13,705 nucleotides of DNA. Origin: Candidatus Bathyarchaeota archaeon (GTDB lineage Archaea; Thermoproteota; Bathyarchaeia; Bathyarchaeales; Bathyarchaeaceae). Position numbers and translations under genes: made by a program. Position 1 is the first letter of the stretch. Each line of letters begins with the position of its first letter. Positions 6,411 through 13,263 of this stretch are shown one piece after another. The notes under the pieces were generated by a model that saw only the letters and a list, made by a program, of their open reading frames with translations, ran no database searches and had not been told where the DNA came from. Location of the stretch: positions 1 to 13,705 of the forward strand of contig JAPUUO010000027.1 in NCBI GenBank assembly GCA_026967815.1, given 5' to 3'.

Positions 6411-7552
6411 TTTGTTTTTACGCTCCCTTCAATTTCAGCCAGCAGTTCTTCGGGGGTGATCAGTTCTCCTCCGCCGATCTTGTTGAGCGGGACAACCTTA
6501 GCTGCGTCTTTGACAGTTCGTTGCACTTCGTAGAGGATTTCTCCGAGGTTCATTTCGGGCACAATTACAGTGTGAGCGGTTTGAGCTATTGATTGTACGA
6601 TCTTTTCTGGAAAGGGCCAGATGGTTTTTAGCCTTATGAACCCTGTTTTGATTCCTTTGTGTTCTGCGTGTTCTACGGCTTCATACATGGCTCTCGAAGT
6701 GCATCCGAAGGAGACGATGGCAACGTCGCAGTTGTCAGTGTTGTAGGTTTCATAGTCAGCTATTTTGTCGGCGTTGCTTCGAATTTTTTCGATGAGGTTT
6801 CCGACGAGTTGTTTGTGAACAAGTGGGTCTGCTGTGAAGCGATATCCTTGTTCATTGTGGGTTGAGCCTGTTACCGCCACGTTGAATCCTTCCCCAACCG
6901 AAGGCATAGGTGCTACTTCTTTCTGGCCGAAAAACTGGGTCTCTGTTGCGTTCGGTCTTTTTCTGTTGACAATCGTTAGCTGTTCTAACGGTGGCACAGT
7001 TATTCTTTCTCTCATGTGCGCTACGATTTCGTCGGCCAAGAGCACAACTGGGGTTCGATAGGTTTCAGCTAAATTGAACGCTTGAATTGTCAGTTCAAAC
7101 ATTTCCTGAACAGAATTGGGCGTCAAAACAACACTTGTATAGTCGCCATGGGTGCCCCACCGTGCCTGCATGACGTCGCCTTGACCGCACTTGGTTGCCT
7201 GGCCAGTGCTTGGACCTGCCCTTTGAACGTCGACGATTACGCATGGAGTTTCAGTCATAAACGCGTAGCCCATCAACTCTTGCATTAAGCTGAAGCCAGG
7301 ACCAGAAGTGGCAGTCATCGCCTTTGCTCCTGTCCAGCTGGCGCCGATTACCGCGCCTAACGCGGCCATTTCGTCTTCCATTTGAACAACGATGCCACTG
7401 TTCTGAGGCAGTCTTAGCGCCATGTGCTCAAAGATCTCACTGGCAGGCGTAATCGGATAGCCCGCAAAAAAACGACATCCGGCGACTAGTGCTCCTTCGG
7501 CGCATGCTTGGTTTCCTTGCCAAAAAAAGGTTCCAGCTTGCGTTTTCGCCAT
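6407..7552 (-). CDS. korA: 2-oxoacid:ferredoxin oxidoreductase, alpha subunit
   Basis: A 381-residue alpha subunit, first gene of the three-gene operon. The pyrimidine-binding-type domain carries GYPITPASE (31-39), QMEDEMAALGA (57-67), TSGPGFSLMQE (82-92) and QRAGPSTG (110-117). A C-terminal transketolase-C-like domain (about 275-330, including VSFGCTSRAMYEAV) follows. Length and motifs match KorA/VorA of archaea. The ATG at 7552 is preceded by AAGGAG at a suitable distance, and a TATA box lies at 7617-7626. There is no ferredoxin-like delta subunit in the operon or nearby, so either the enzyme works with three subunits, as in many 2-oxoglutarate types, or the polyferredoxin is encoded elsewhere. 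Confidence 0.94.
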   Translation of the reverse strand: MAKTQAGTFFWQGNQACAEGALVAGCRFFAGYPITPASEIFEHMALRLPQNSGIVVQMEDEMAALGAVIGASWTGAKAMTATSGPGFSLMQELMGYAFMTETPCVIVDVQRAGPSTGQATKCGQGDVMQARWGTHGDYTSVVLTPNSVQEMFELTIQAFNLAETYRTPVVLLADEIVAHMRERITVPPLEQLTIVNRKRPNATETQFFGQKEVAPMPSVGEGFNVAVTGSTHNEQGYRFTADPLVHKQLVGNLIEKIRSNADKIADYETYNTDNCDVAIVSFGCTSRAMYEAVEHAEHKGIKTGFIRLKTIWPFPEKIVQSIAQTAHTVIVPEMNLGEILYEVQRTVKDAAKVVPLNKIGGGELITPEELLAEIEGSVKTN

Positions 7553-7616
7553 AGCTTTTTCTCCTTATAGAATCGTTAATTGATAAAGCTTGGAGACTAG
7601 AAAGTGTGTGCATGTG

Positions 7617-7626
7617 TTTATAAATA
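7617..7626 (-). promoter_or_regulatory. TATA box of the korABC operon
   Basis: On the minus strand this reads TATTTATAAA, a near-consensus archaeal TATA box. It predicts a start near 7595 and a leader of about 40 bases containing the korA SD. Confidence 0.7.
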
Positions 7627-7700
7627 CCTCTCTTTGGTGTGCTCCGATTGTCTGGTCAGGACGTGCATGTGCGAGCTCTATGACTTAAGGCTCTTCTGTT

Positions 7701-7735
7701 GTTATCGACGTAGGTAGCTAGCCGCGACGAATAAC
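7701..7735. repeat. Imperfect hairpin with 14-base loop
   Basis: GTTATCGACG (7701-7710) pairs with CGACGAATAAC (7725-7735) apart from one bulged base and one A-A mismatch, leaving nine pairs and a 14-base loop (7711-7724). It is weaker than its two neighbours but has the same loop size, and on the minus strand its loop contains TAGCTACCTA, similar to TAGCCCCTA in the next hairpin. Confidence 0.4.
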
Positions 7736-7744
7736 CAGGCTTCT

Positions 7745-7784
7745 AGAAGTAGTAGTCCCATAGCCCCTAGAGACTACTACTTCT
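7745..7784. repeat. Perfect 13 bp hairpin with 14-base loop
   Basis: AGAAGTAGTAGTC (7745-7757) and GACTACTACTTCT (7772-7784) are exact reverse complements, separated by CCATAGCCCCTAGA. With equal base frequencies the chance of a 13 bp perfect pair at this spacing anywhere in the window is about 2 in 10,000, so it is very unlikely to be accidental. No T run follows on either strand, which argues against a simple terminator. Confidence 0.8.
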
Positions 7785-7859
7785 CAACTGGAACTACAGA
7801 CCTCTTAATCATGAGTTGTTGGCTTTCACTTATGTCTTTGCGGCTTGGAGCTGTTCGTG

Positions 7860-7893
7860 TGTTGTTGTCACTAAGGGCTCTACGACAACAACA
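7860..7893. repeat. Perfect 10 bp hairpin with 14-base loop
   Basis: TGTTGTTGTC (7860-7869) pairs exactly with GACAACAACA (7884-7893) around a 14-base loop. On the minus strand the loop reads GTAGAGCCCTTAGT and agrees with the plus-strand loop of the 7745-7784 hairpin at 9 of 14 positions (core AGCCC, then TAG). The stems follow a shared GTNGTNGTC pattern with A/T exchanged on both arms. It begins about 40 bases after the RNase J-like stop codon. Confidence 0.7.
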
Positions 7894-7932
7894 TGTGCCA
7901 CAGAAGATCTAATGTCTGCAGAACCCATGTTT

Positions 7933-9282
7933 TCATAACGCGAATTCTTTCGCGTATTTGATCATTTGAACGTTGCTGGTTGTGTCTTTGAAGAGTTGTT
8001 GGTTTTCCGTGTGTACCGGAAAAATCCTCTTCGCGTTAATGTCGTTGACTAGATGTGTTAGTTGTGGTCGGTTTAAATGGCCGGAAGCGTGCAGTTGGTG
8101 AAACTGCATTCTAAAATGGTCTAGCCAGTTGTGCATTACTTGATCTTCAATGTCTTCTTCACTGTAAGGTTCACTCATGCTGTGGATAAAATGGCTACCT
8201 GCCTTTGGCTTAACGTCGATTAGTTCTGCAAACTGATAAAAATCCAAATCCATCACCAGCTCGCCTTGGTTTTCATGCACAAACTCATACGTTGCCAATT
8301 TATCCATGAACTCTCGCTCCCAAACATAATAGTCCTTTTGCTCGAATTCTCCAGACTTCTTGCGTTTATAGTAAACCAGAATATTCTCATCCTTCAATGG
8401 ATCCGGCAGATCAAGACGCTTGTCCTCCACAAGCCTGCTCAGCAGATGAGCGGTCTTCGGAGAAACAACAATCTTTCTGCCATTGCTCTTAGCCACGTTA
8501 TAGAAGCTTCTAAACCGATCCATGTCTCGACTGTAACGAGTAACAAACACAATCTTCTTTGTCGAAGATACAACCTTGCTGCTCAGCGTTTTAACTTGCT
8601 GCTCAGAATAATTCTTTCGCTTTTCCTTCTCAACCATCCTCGTGCCTTCACAAACCATAGTCACCGGCTCACAATCACGAGCTTTATCTATAAACTCCTC
8701 AGTCATGTCCCTTCTTGGCCCATGAGCTCTAAGGTCGCCACTATACACAACCGTGCCACCAGATGTGTGAATCAAAAACCCGTAAGCCGCAGGAATCGAA
8801 TGATCAACATGAACTGGCTCAACGACCAAGCCTCCAACCTTAATTTTGTCGCCCGTTCGAAACGTCCGATATTCATGCTCACCGTAACGGGTGAAACTGC
8901 TAGTCTTTTCCATTGCTTCCAAAAACAGCTTAGTGCCCACTCCGAGAAACACAGGAATCTCAGGATCCAAAAACTGAATATGAGTCACATGGTCAAAATG
9001 CGCATGAGACAAAAACACCGCGTCAAACCGAGGCTTCACATAAGGAACATCCGTGCACTCCAGCTGCTCCTTCGCGTACAAGCCTTTCAACTTCGGCAAC
9101 AAACCGAACTCAAAATAGTCCCCTAACCCGTTGATGCCTCTGGGTGCAAGCCAGCTGGTAAAAAACTCACAACCCATCGTAAACGACTGCCCAAAATCAA
9201 AGAAAACCCGGGTATCACCATCTTTGAGCAAAACTTTGTTGCCGCCAATCTCATCCACTCCGCCATAAAACGTCAAACTCAC
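7933..9282 (-). CDS. RNase J-like metallo-beta-lactamase / beta-CASP hydrolase
   Basis: A 449-residue probable zinc-dependent nuclease. The N-terminal FYGGVDEIGGN resembles the start of RNase J proteins. The metallo-beta-lactamase motifs are HAHFDH (93-98), His161 in VDHSIPAAYG and Asp183 in SGDLRAHG. The C-terminal half has beta-CASP-like signatures HASGHL (398-403) and PVHTEN (His424). This combination is characteristic of RNase J-type RNA 5'-3' exonucleases/endonucleases, but the protein could be a divergent relative with another substrate. I prefer the GTG at 9282 (MSLTFYGGVDEIGG); TTG at 9306 would add eight residues. A TATA-like box lies at 9351-9360. Structured RNA follows the stop codon, which is notable for a gene of this family. 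Confidence 0.82.
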   Translation of the reverse strand: MSLTFYGGVDEIGGNKVLLKDGDTRVFFDFGQSFTMGCEFFTSWLAPRGINGLGDYFEFGLLPKLKGLYAKEQLECTDVPYVKPRFDAVFLSHAHFDHVTHIQFLDPEIPVFLGVGTKLFLEAMEKTSSFTRYGEHEYRTFRTGDKIKVGGLVVEPVHVDHSIPAAYGFLIHTSGGTVVYSGDLRAHGPRRDMTEEFIDKARDCEPVTMVCEGTRMVEKEKRKNYSEQQVKTLSSKVVSSTKKIVFVTRYSRDMDRFRSFYNVAKSNGRKIVVSPKTAHLLSRLVEDKRLDLPDPLKDENILVYYKRKKSGEFEQKDYYVWEREFMDKLATYEFVHENQGELVMDLDFYQFAELIDVKPKAGSHFIHSMSEPYSEEDIEDQVMHNWLDHFRMQFHQLHASGHLNRPQLTHLVNDINAKRIFPVHTENQQLFKDTTSNVQMIKYAKEFAL

Positions 9283-9350
9283 CAATCCAAACAAGCCCCC
9301 AAACAATTCATATCTAACAACTTTTTCAGATAACTAGAACAAACATTCAC

Positions 9351-9360
9351 GTTATAAACT
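9351..9360 (-). promoter_or_regulatory. TATA element of the RNase J-like gene
   Basis: Minus strand AGTTTATAAC is a good archaeal TATA match. It predicts a start near 9329, leaving about 20 bases to the TTG at 9306 or 45 to the GTG at 9282. Confidence 0.55.
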
Positions 9361-9468
9361 CAAAAGCCTATCCATGCTCCTAGTCGAATAAGGATAATTC
9401 TTCCATAAAGAAGTCAAAAATGATCAGTGAGGAGTGTTTGTCTCGCTAGGTGTGATCTCTCTTGAGGC

Positions 9469-10224
9469 CTAGAATTTCTTAATTGCCTCTTTCAACCGTT
9501 TGCGGGCTTCGTCGGAAGACCAGCACTCTATAAAAAACTCCTCCTTCTCCGCCAAGCGCTTTAGAATGTGTGCTTCAACCGTCTCAACCCGATTGCGTTT
9601 AATCATCCCAAAGGCTTCGTGAGGAAGAGCACCTAACAACTTAGCTTTTTCAATCGATTCCGGTAGCACCTGCTTCAAAGGCAACACCTGATCCACCACT
9701 CCCATGTGAAGCAACACTTCAGGATCATAGAACTCACCAGTACCCATAATCTCACGAGCATTTCGAGTTCCAACCACGTGCTGAAGGATACAGTCGCCTG
9801 GGTAGGGAACCGGTATTCCCAGCTTGATCTCGTTAAGCCCCATCAGCTTTCTGCCTTCTGCAATGAACCGGTAGTCGCAGCAGAGAGCCAAAATGCACCC
9901 GCCTGCAACAGCGTGTCCTGTTATCGCTGCCATTGTCGGTTTAGGCAACGTGTACAGATCGACGCAAACGCGATTGTACGTTTGATAAAAGACTCTAAAG
10001 TCATCTTTAGGCAGCCTAATCAGCTCAGGAATATCAAAGCCTATGGAAAAGAACTTCTCATTAGAACTTGTGAGGACAACGCCCTGCACATCTGAATCAT
10101 CGCTCACCTTTTGTAGATTCTCAGCCAACTGACTAACCAATTGGAGATTCAGCGCGTTCGTAATACTTCGGGACAACTTCAACACAGCTACTTCATCGCA
10201 AAATTCTGTGCGAATCAATTCCAT
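9469..10224 (-). CDS. Crotonase-fold protein, delta3,delta2-enoyl-CoA isomerase-like
   Basis: A 251-residue cytosolic acyl-CoA enzyme of the enoyl-CoA hydratase/isomerase superfamily. The oxyanion-hole segments are FFSIGFDI (58-65) and HAVAGGCILALCCDYR (104-119). The position that is the first catalytic Glu in hydratases (GGCEL-type) is Ile111, while Glu132 in GLNEIKLGIPVP is kept. That pattern, with AGGC..AL.CDYR and GLNE..LGI, matches mitochondrial delta3,delta2-enoyl-CoA isomerase better than a hydratase, so double-bond isomerisation is the better guess. ATG 10224 is chosen over ATG 10230 and GTG 10266 because AAGGAAGG (10239-10232) lies seven bases upstream. It begins 13 bases after the methyltransferase stop, so the two are co-transcribed. 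Confidence 0.87.
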   Translation of the reverse strand: MELIRTEFCDEVAVLKLSRSITNALNLQLVSQLAENLQKVSDDSDVQGVVLTSSNEKFFSIGFDIPELIRLPKDDFRVFYQTYNRVCVDLYTLPKPTMAAITGHAVAGGCILALCCDYRFIAEGRKLMGLNEIKLGIPVPYPGDCILQHVVGTRNAREIMGTGEFYDPEVLLHMGVVDQVLPLKQVLPESIEKAKLLGALPHEAFGMIKRNRVETVEAHILKRLAEKEEFFIECWSSDEARKRLKEAIKKF

Positions 10225-10231
10225 ACTCATA

Positions 10232-10239
10232 CCTTCCTT
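10232..10239 (-). promoter_or_regulatory. Shine-Dalgarno of the crotonase gene, overlapping the preceding stop
   Basis: AAGGAAGG on the minus strand begins within the TAA of the methyltransferase gene and lies seven bases before ATG 10224 but only one base before ATG 10230. It fixes the likely start and implies coupled translation. Confidence 0.6.
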
Positions 10240-10981
10240 ACACCGGATTGTTGCCGAAGCGTACACAGAAATCTTTCAAGTCTTTTATGTCCCAAACCAA
10301 AATCTGCAGTTCCTGAGGAGACACCTTGCCAGCAAACTGGCGTTTCAATTCATCCACAACTTTCCTATTTACCTCTTCTGGAATCTCCCACTGACTCGAA
10401 TAGACCCGTTGACCTAAGAACACAAGACGTCTGTCCGCACTTGCATCATAAGAAGCCACAAACACGGTCTTCAAAGGCTTAACCAAATCTTTCAGCTCCC
10501 ACTCTCCCTTCCCAAGCCGACGACTCTCACATCCGTAGCCCTTGAGCAAACGATTATACGCCTCTCGAAGAGGATCTCGGCGCACATAGTTTGTTGAAAC
10601 CATAATGCCCTGAGTTACCCTGCAGATCTCCCGCAAGGCAATTTTCCACTCACAAATAAGATGAAGAATATGCACACAAACCGCAACATCAAAAGAATTA
10701 TCTACAAAAGGCAGAAAACACGCGTCACCACGAAACAGATTGTCAACACCCTTCTCCACCGCTTTACCCATCATCTTCCTAGAAATATCAACGCCAACAA
10801 CCTCAAAATCCTTAGCTTGCAAGGGCTTCGCAAACCGCCCCGTGCCCACGCCGACATCTAAAACCGTTTTGTAACCCCGCAATTCTCCAATTAACGTGTC
10901 ACTGAGTTGCTTCATAACATGCCCAGGCGGACCTCTCGTTCTGTCATAAACCTGCGCCACAGAATCAAACGAAATTCTCAT
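10238..10981 (-). CDS. Class I SAM-dependent methyltransferase
   Basis: A 247-residue methyltransferase of the Methyltransf_11/UbiE-like type. The AdoMet-binding motif I is VLDVGVGTGRF (40-50), the acidic residue after strand 2 is Asp65 in VVGVDIS, motif II is RGDACFLPF (84-92), and NSFDVAVCVHILHLI (95-109) is the post-motif strand. The N-terminal SFDSVAQVYDRTRGPP is the usual lead-in. ATG 10981 is chosen because AGGA is nine bases upstream and a TATA element lies at 11021-11030; an open frame continues to 11131 but runs through the promoter. The roughly 110-residue C-terminal part has no recognised motif. The methyl acceptor is unknown; linkage to an acyl-CoA enzyme may hint at lipid or quinone metabolism, a weak inference. 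Confidence 0.86.
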   Translation of the reverse strand: MRISFDSVAQVYDRTRGPPGHVMKQLSDTLIGELRGYKTVLDVGVGTGRFAKPLQAKDFEVVGVDISRKMMGKAVEKGVDNLFRGDACFLPFVDNSFDVAVCVHILHLICEWKIALREICRVTQGIMVSTNYVRRDPLREAYNRLLKGYGCESRRLGKGEWELKDLVKPLKTVFVASYDASADRRLVFLGQRVYSSQWEIPEEVNRKVVDELKRQFAGKVSPQELQILVWDIKDLKDFCVRFGNNPV

Positions 10982-11020
10982 CTCAAACATTCCTGCACGT
11001 GCATACGTTTCAACTCGTAG

Positions 11021-11030
11021 CTTATAAAAA
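11021..11030 (-). promoter_or_regulatory. TATA box of the methyltransferase-crotonase operon
   Basis: Minus strand TTTTTATAAG lies 40 bases before ATG 10981 and predicts transcription from about 10999, inside the frame open to 11131. It therefore argues against the longer protein. Confidence 0.6.
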
Positions 11031-11137
11031 CCGTTGGGAACACACACGAGCCTTAAGAGGAACCTACTCAAACACTGTTGCTGTCTAGCCTCAGTTAATA
11101 GGACTTGTAGAACAAACCACTTCTCCTGCAAACGCGT

Positions 11138-12352
11138 TTACAAAGACGCTTGGCGTCGACACGCATGAAAGATCCTACAGCCGAGAGTGAAGGCCACAAT
11201 CAGCAGAGCTGAACTCAACAGGAAAGGAGCCACAAGCCCGGCAAACTCAAAAACGAAACCTCCAATAAGCGGCCCTGGAACACGCGCGATGCTCGACACA
11301 GATTGCGACACCCCCAACATCCCCCCCTGCTCACTCTTCAGCGTTCTTTTCGAAATGAAACTCGGAATCGCCGCATCCAGTATTCCAATGCCCAACGCGA
11401 TCATCGTAATTGAGACCAGAAAGATCAAAATACTCGGAACCATGGGCATCGTGAACATTCCGACCGACATCAACAACGGTCCAAACACAATGAATTTGTC
11501 TTCGCTAAACTTCCTCACCAGCTTTCCAAACAAGAAACCTTGAAGGACAATCTGGACGAGACCAATATACATAAAAACGTACGACATTTCCACGGCTCCC
11601 CAACCAAAAAAGGACACACCGAGCAGCGGAGCGATCACCGGTATGGCTGAAAATGCCAGGATTATGATGAACACAATAGTCAAGGTGGCACCTATCAACG
11701 GCGTCGCAAGAGCGCTCCTCAATCCACCGAAGTATCCACCTGTTACGTACGACTCTCTCCGCAGACCTTTCCGTCCACGGTCAAGTGATTCCGGAAGGAA
11801 GAAGAACACAAACAACAGGTTCAGCAACGTCAAGATGACTGCCGCAGCGCCAGGTGCCCAGAACCCGTAGACACTCAGCACCCCTCCAATGGCTGGACCG
11901 ATGATGAAGCCCACCCCTAATGCTGCACCCAATCTGCCCATTCCTGCTGCTCTGTCCTCTTCCTGAGTTACGTCGGCCATGTAGGCTTGAGCAACAGCGG
12001 TTTCGGTGGCCATACCCGCAACCAACCGTGAAAACAGAAGAATAAGGAAGGAGTTTGCTAGCGCAAAAAGCATGAAGCTCGCAGCAGAGGTCGCAATAGA
12101 AATCATGAGAACAGGTTTTCTCCCAACCCTGTCTGACAGCCTTCCGAGCAATGGAGCAAACGCAAACTGCGTTATGGCAAATGAGGCAACCAGAATTCCC
12201 AAAGCCGCGGATCCGGCTTGAAAGCTTGTTGCGTAGAAGGGGAGAAGAGGAATGACGATTCCAAATCCGGTGATGTCTATGAAGATAGTCAAAATAACTA
12301 CCAGGGTGGGAGAAAGACGAAAACGTGTTTGATTAATTGCCTTCAAGTTCAC
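11138..12352 (-). CDS. MFS multidrug/tetracycline-type (DHA1) efflux transporter
   Basis: A 404-residue, 12-helix membrane protein of the DHA1 drug:H+ antiporter type. Helix 1 has the FIDITGFGIVIPLLPFY signature (24-40), the loop 2-3 motif A is GRLSDRVGRKP (70-80), and helix 5 carries the antiporter motif GVGFIIGPAIGG (146-157), which marks exporters. The half-way loop (LPESLDRGRKGLRRE) is charged. It probably expels hydrophobic compounds in exchange for protons; the substrate cannot be named. The start is a GTG at 12352 with GGA a few bases upstream. It is transcribed away from wrbA across a 211-base shared control region, so both could answer to one regulator. It differs clearly from the other MFS gene in this window, being nearer to TetA-like carriers. 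Confidence 0.9.
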   Translation of the reverse strand: MNLKAINQTRFRLSPTLVVILTIFIDITGFGIVIPLLPFYATSFQAGSAALGILVASFAITQFAFAPLLGRLSDRVGRKPVLMISIATSAASFMLFALANSFLILLFSRLVAGMATETAVAQAYMADVTQEEDRAAGMGRLGAALGVGFIIGPAIGGVLSVYGFWAPGAAAVILTLLNLLFVFFFLPESLDRGRKGLRRESYVTGGYFGGLRSALATPLIGATLTIVFIIILAFSAIPVIAPLLGVSFFGWGAVEMSYVFMYIGLVQIVLQGFLFGKLVRKFSEDKFIVFGPLLMSVGMFTMPMVPSILIFLVSITMIALGIGILDAAIPSFISKRTLKSEQGGMLGVSQSVSSIARVPGPLIGGFVFEFAGLVAPFLLSSALLIVAFTLGCRIFHACRRQASL

Positions 12353-12439
12353 CTATCCGCTCTTGCTTAGTGTTCTTCCAACACAAACATCTTAAGGTTT
12401 ATTCGCTCAGGTTACGACCAAGCTATTTGCGCGCGCGTT

Positions 12440-12450
12440 GTATATTTAAA
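12440..12450 (+). promoter_or_regulatory. TATA box of wrbA
   Basis: GTATATTTAAA is a near-ideal archaeal TATA element. It places the transcription start near 12470, inside the palindrome at 12460-12473, and implies a leader of about 95 bases before the wrbA ATG. Confidence 0.65.
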
Positions 12451-12453
12451 CTT

Positions 12454-12478
12454 ATGCTGCTGTGGTGCCACAGTCACA
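12454..12478 (+). repeat. Copy 2 of the 25-base motif, containing a perfect operator-like palindrome
   Basis: It matches 3402-3426 at 22 of 25 positions. Here the core CTGTGG-TG-CCACAG (12460-12473) is a perfect 6-2-6 inverted repeat, followed by TCACA. It begins four bases after the wrbA TATA box and covers the predicted transcription start, the classic position for an archaeal repressor. Confidence 0.6.
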
Positions 12479-12519
12479 TACCATTAAAAGGCTCAAGATC
12501 CATAGAAGTAGGCGTTAGC

Positions 12520-12567
12520 ATGATAGGGTTACGAGCCCACACTTTAGGAGGAATCTGGAAAAAATGA
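12520..12567 (+). CDS. Possible leader peptide ahead of wrbA
   Basis: A 15-codon frame (MIGLRAHTLGGIWKK) starts at ATG 12520 and ends in a TGA that overlaps the wrbA ATG as ATGA. It lies wholly in the predicted leader mRNA. The frame is also open from ATG 12454. It may simply be chance, since short frames are common and no SD is seen for it. Confidence 0.2.
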   Translation: MIGLRAHTLGGIWKK

Positions 12568-13193
12568 GCCAAACTCGACCGAAAATTCCTGTTATCTTCT
12601 ACTCGATGTATGGTCACATCTACCGGATGGCCGAAGGAGTAGTTGAAGGTATTCGCGAGGCTGGGGGCGAACCTATTCTTAAACAAGTTGCTGAACTTAT
12701 ATCGGAGGAGTTGTGGACCGGGGATATTAAAAAGGTCAAAGCTTTAATGAAGGACATTCCAGTCGCTGACCCTGAAAAGGATCTTATAGGCATCGACGGA
12801 GTCATTGTCGGCACTCCAACCCGGTTCGGCAATATGTGCGCGCAGATGCGAAACTTTTGGGATCAGACAGGAAGCGCATGGACGAAAGGTGCTCTCATCG
12901 GCAAACCAGCCGCGGTCTTCACCAGCTCTAACACTCAACACGGCGGACAGGAAACGACTATCGTATCGACCCACTACACGCTGTTGCACCATGGCTGCGT
13001 TCTGGTCGGCTTACCCTACTCTTTCCAAGAGCAGATGACGATGGAAGAAATAACCGGCGGCTCACCGTACGGAGCTTCAACTGTTGCAGGAGGAGGTCCA
13101 CCCTACACGCGCATGCCAACATCCAATGAATTACAGTTGGCAAGAGGTTTAGGGAGGCACTTCACAACAATTGCCACGAAGCTTTCGACATGA
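12564..13193 (+). CDS. wrbA: NAD(P)H:quinone oxidoreductase, WrbA type
   Basis: A 209-residue FMN flavodoxin-like enzyme, normally tetrameric, that reduces quinones by two electrons and so avoids semiquinones and superoxide. The FMN phosphate loop is SMYGHIYRMAE (14-24), and the isoalloxazine-contacting segments PTRFGNMCAQMRNFWDQTG (85-103), HGGQETT (126-132) and GGSPYGAST (165-173) are all canonical for WrbA. Length is normal. The ATG at 12564 has AGGAGG (12546-12551) 12 bases upstream, slightly far. It is expressed from the TATA box at 12440-12450 with a palindrome at the start site, so regulation is likely. A ferritin-like gene follows from its own promoter, giving a small oxidative-stress cluster. 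Confidence 0.95.
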   Translation: MSQTRPKIPVIFYSMYGHIYRMAEGVVEGIREAGGEPILKQVAELISEELWTGDIKKVKALMKDIPVADPEKDLIGIDGVIVGTPTRFGNMCAQMRNFWDQTGSAWTKGALIGKPAAVFTSSNTQHGGQETTIVSTHYTLLHHGCVLVGLPYSFQEQMTMEEITGGSPYGASTVAGGGPPYTRMPTSNELQLARGLGRHFTTIATKLST

Positions 13194-13212
13194 GCACACG
13201 CGCGCATAAACG

Positions 13213-13220
13213 TTTATAAC
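13213..13220 (+). promoter_or_regulatory. TATA box of the ferritin-like gene
   Basis: TTTATAAC lies about 47 bases before ATG 13264 and predicts a start near 13243, just before the SD AAGGAG (13249-13254). The gene is thus likely independent of wrbA. Confidence 0.6.
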
Positions 13221-13263
13221 ACGAGTGTAATAACCACTAGACAAATAGAAGGAGCTGTACTTG

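Larger units (their letters stand above)
7553..7932. other. 380-base non-coding gap: korA promoter and hairpin cluster
   Basis: No convincing gene was found on either strand. From right to left along the minus-strand transcript it holds the 3' flank of the RNase J-like gene, the hairpins at 7860-7893, 7745-7784 and 7701-7735, and then the korA promoter at 7617-7626. The hairpins could be a 3' untranslated structure, a separate small RNA, or regulatory DNA ahead of kor. Confidence 0.6.

Noticed and set aside
7701..7893. CRISPR array or integron attC interpretation of the hairpin cluster
   Set aside because: There are no regularly spaced identical direct repeats, no cas genes and no integrase; the similarity is in inverted stems and loops only.
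8266..9126. Long open frame of 286 codons on the plus strand
   Set aside because: It is antisense to the RNase J-like gene, which has clear catalytic motifs; the plus-strand translation shows no domain and low-complexity basic sequence.
10982..11131. N-terminal extension of the methyltransferase by 50 residues
   Set aside because: The stretch contains the TATA element at 11021-11030 and is not methyltransferase-like; ATG 10981 has an SD.
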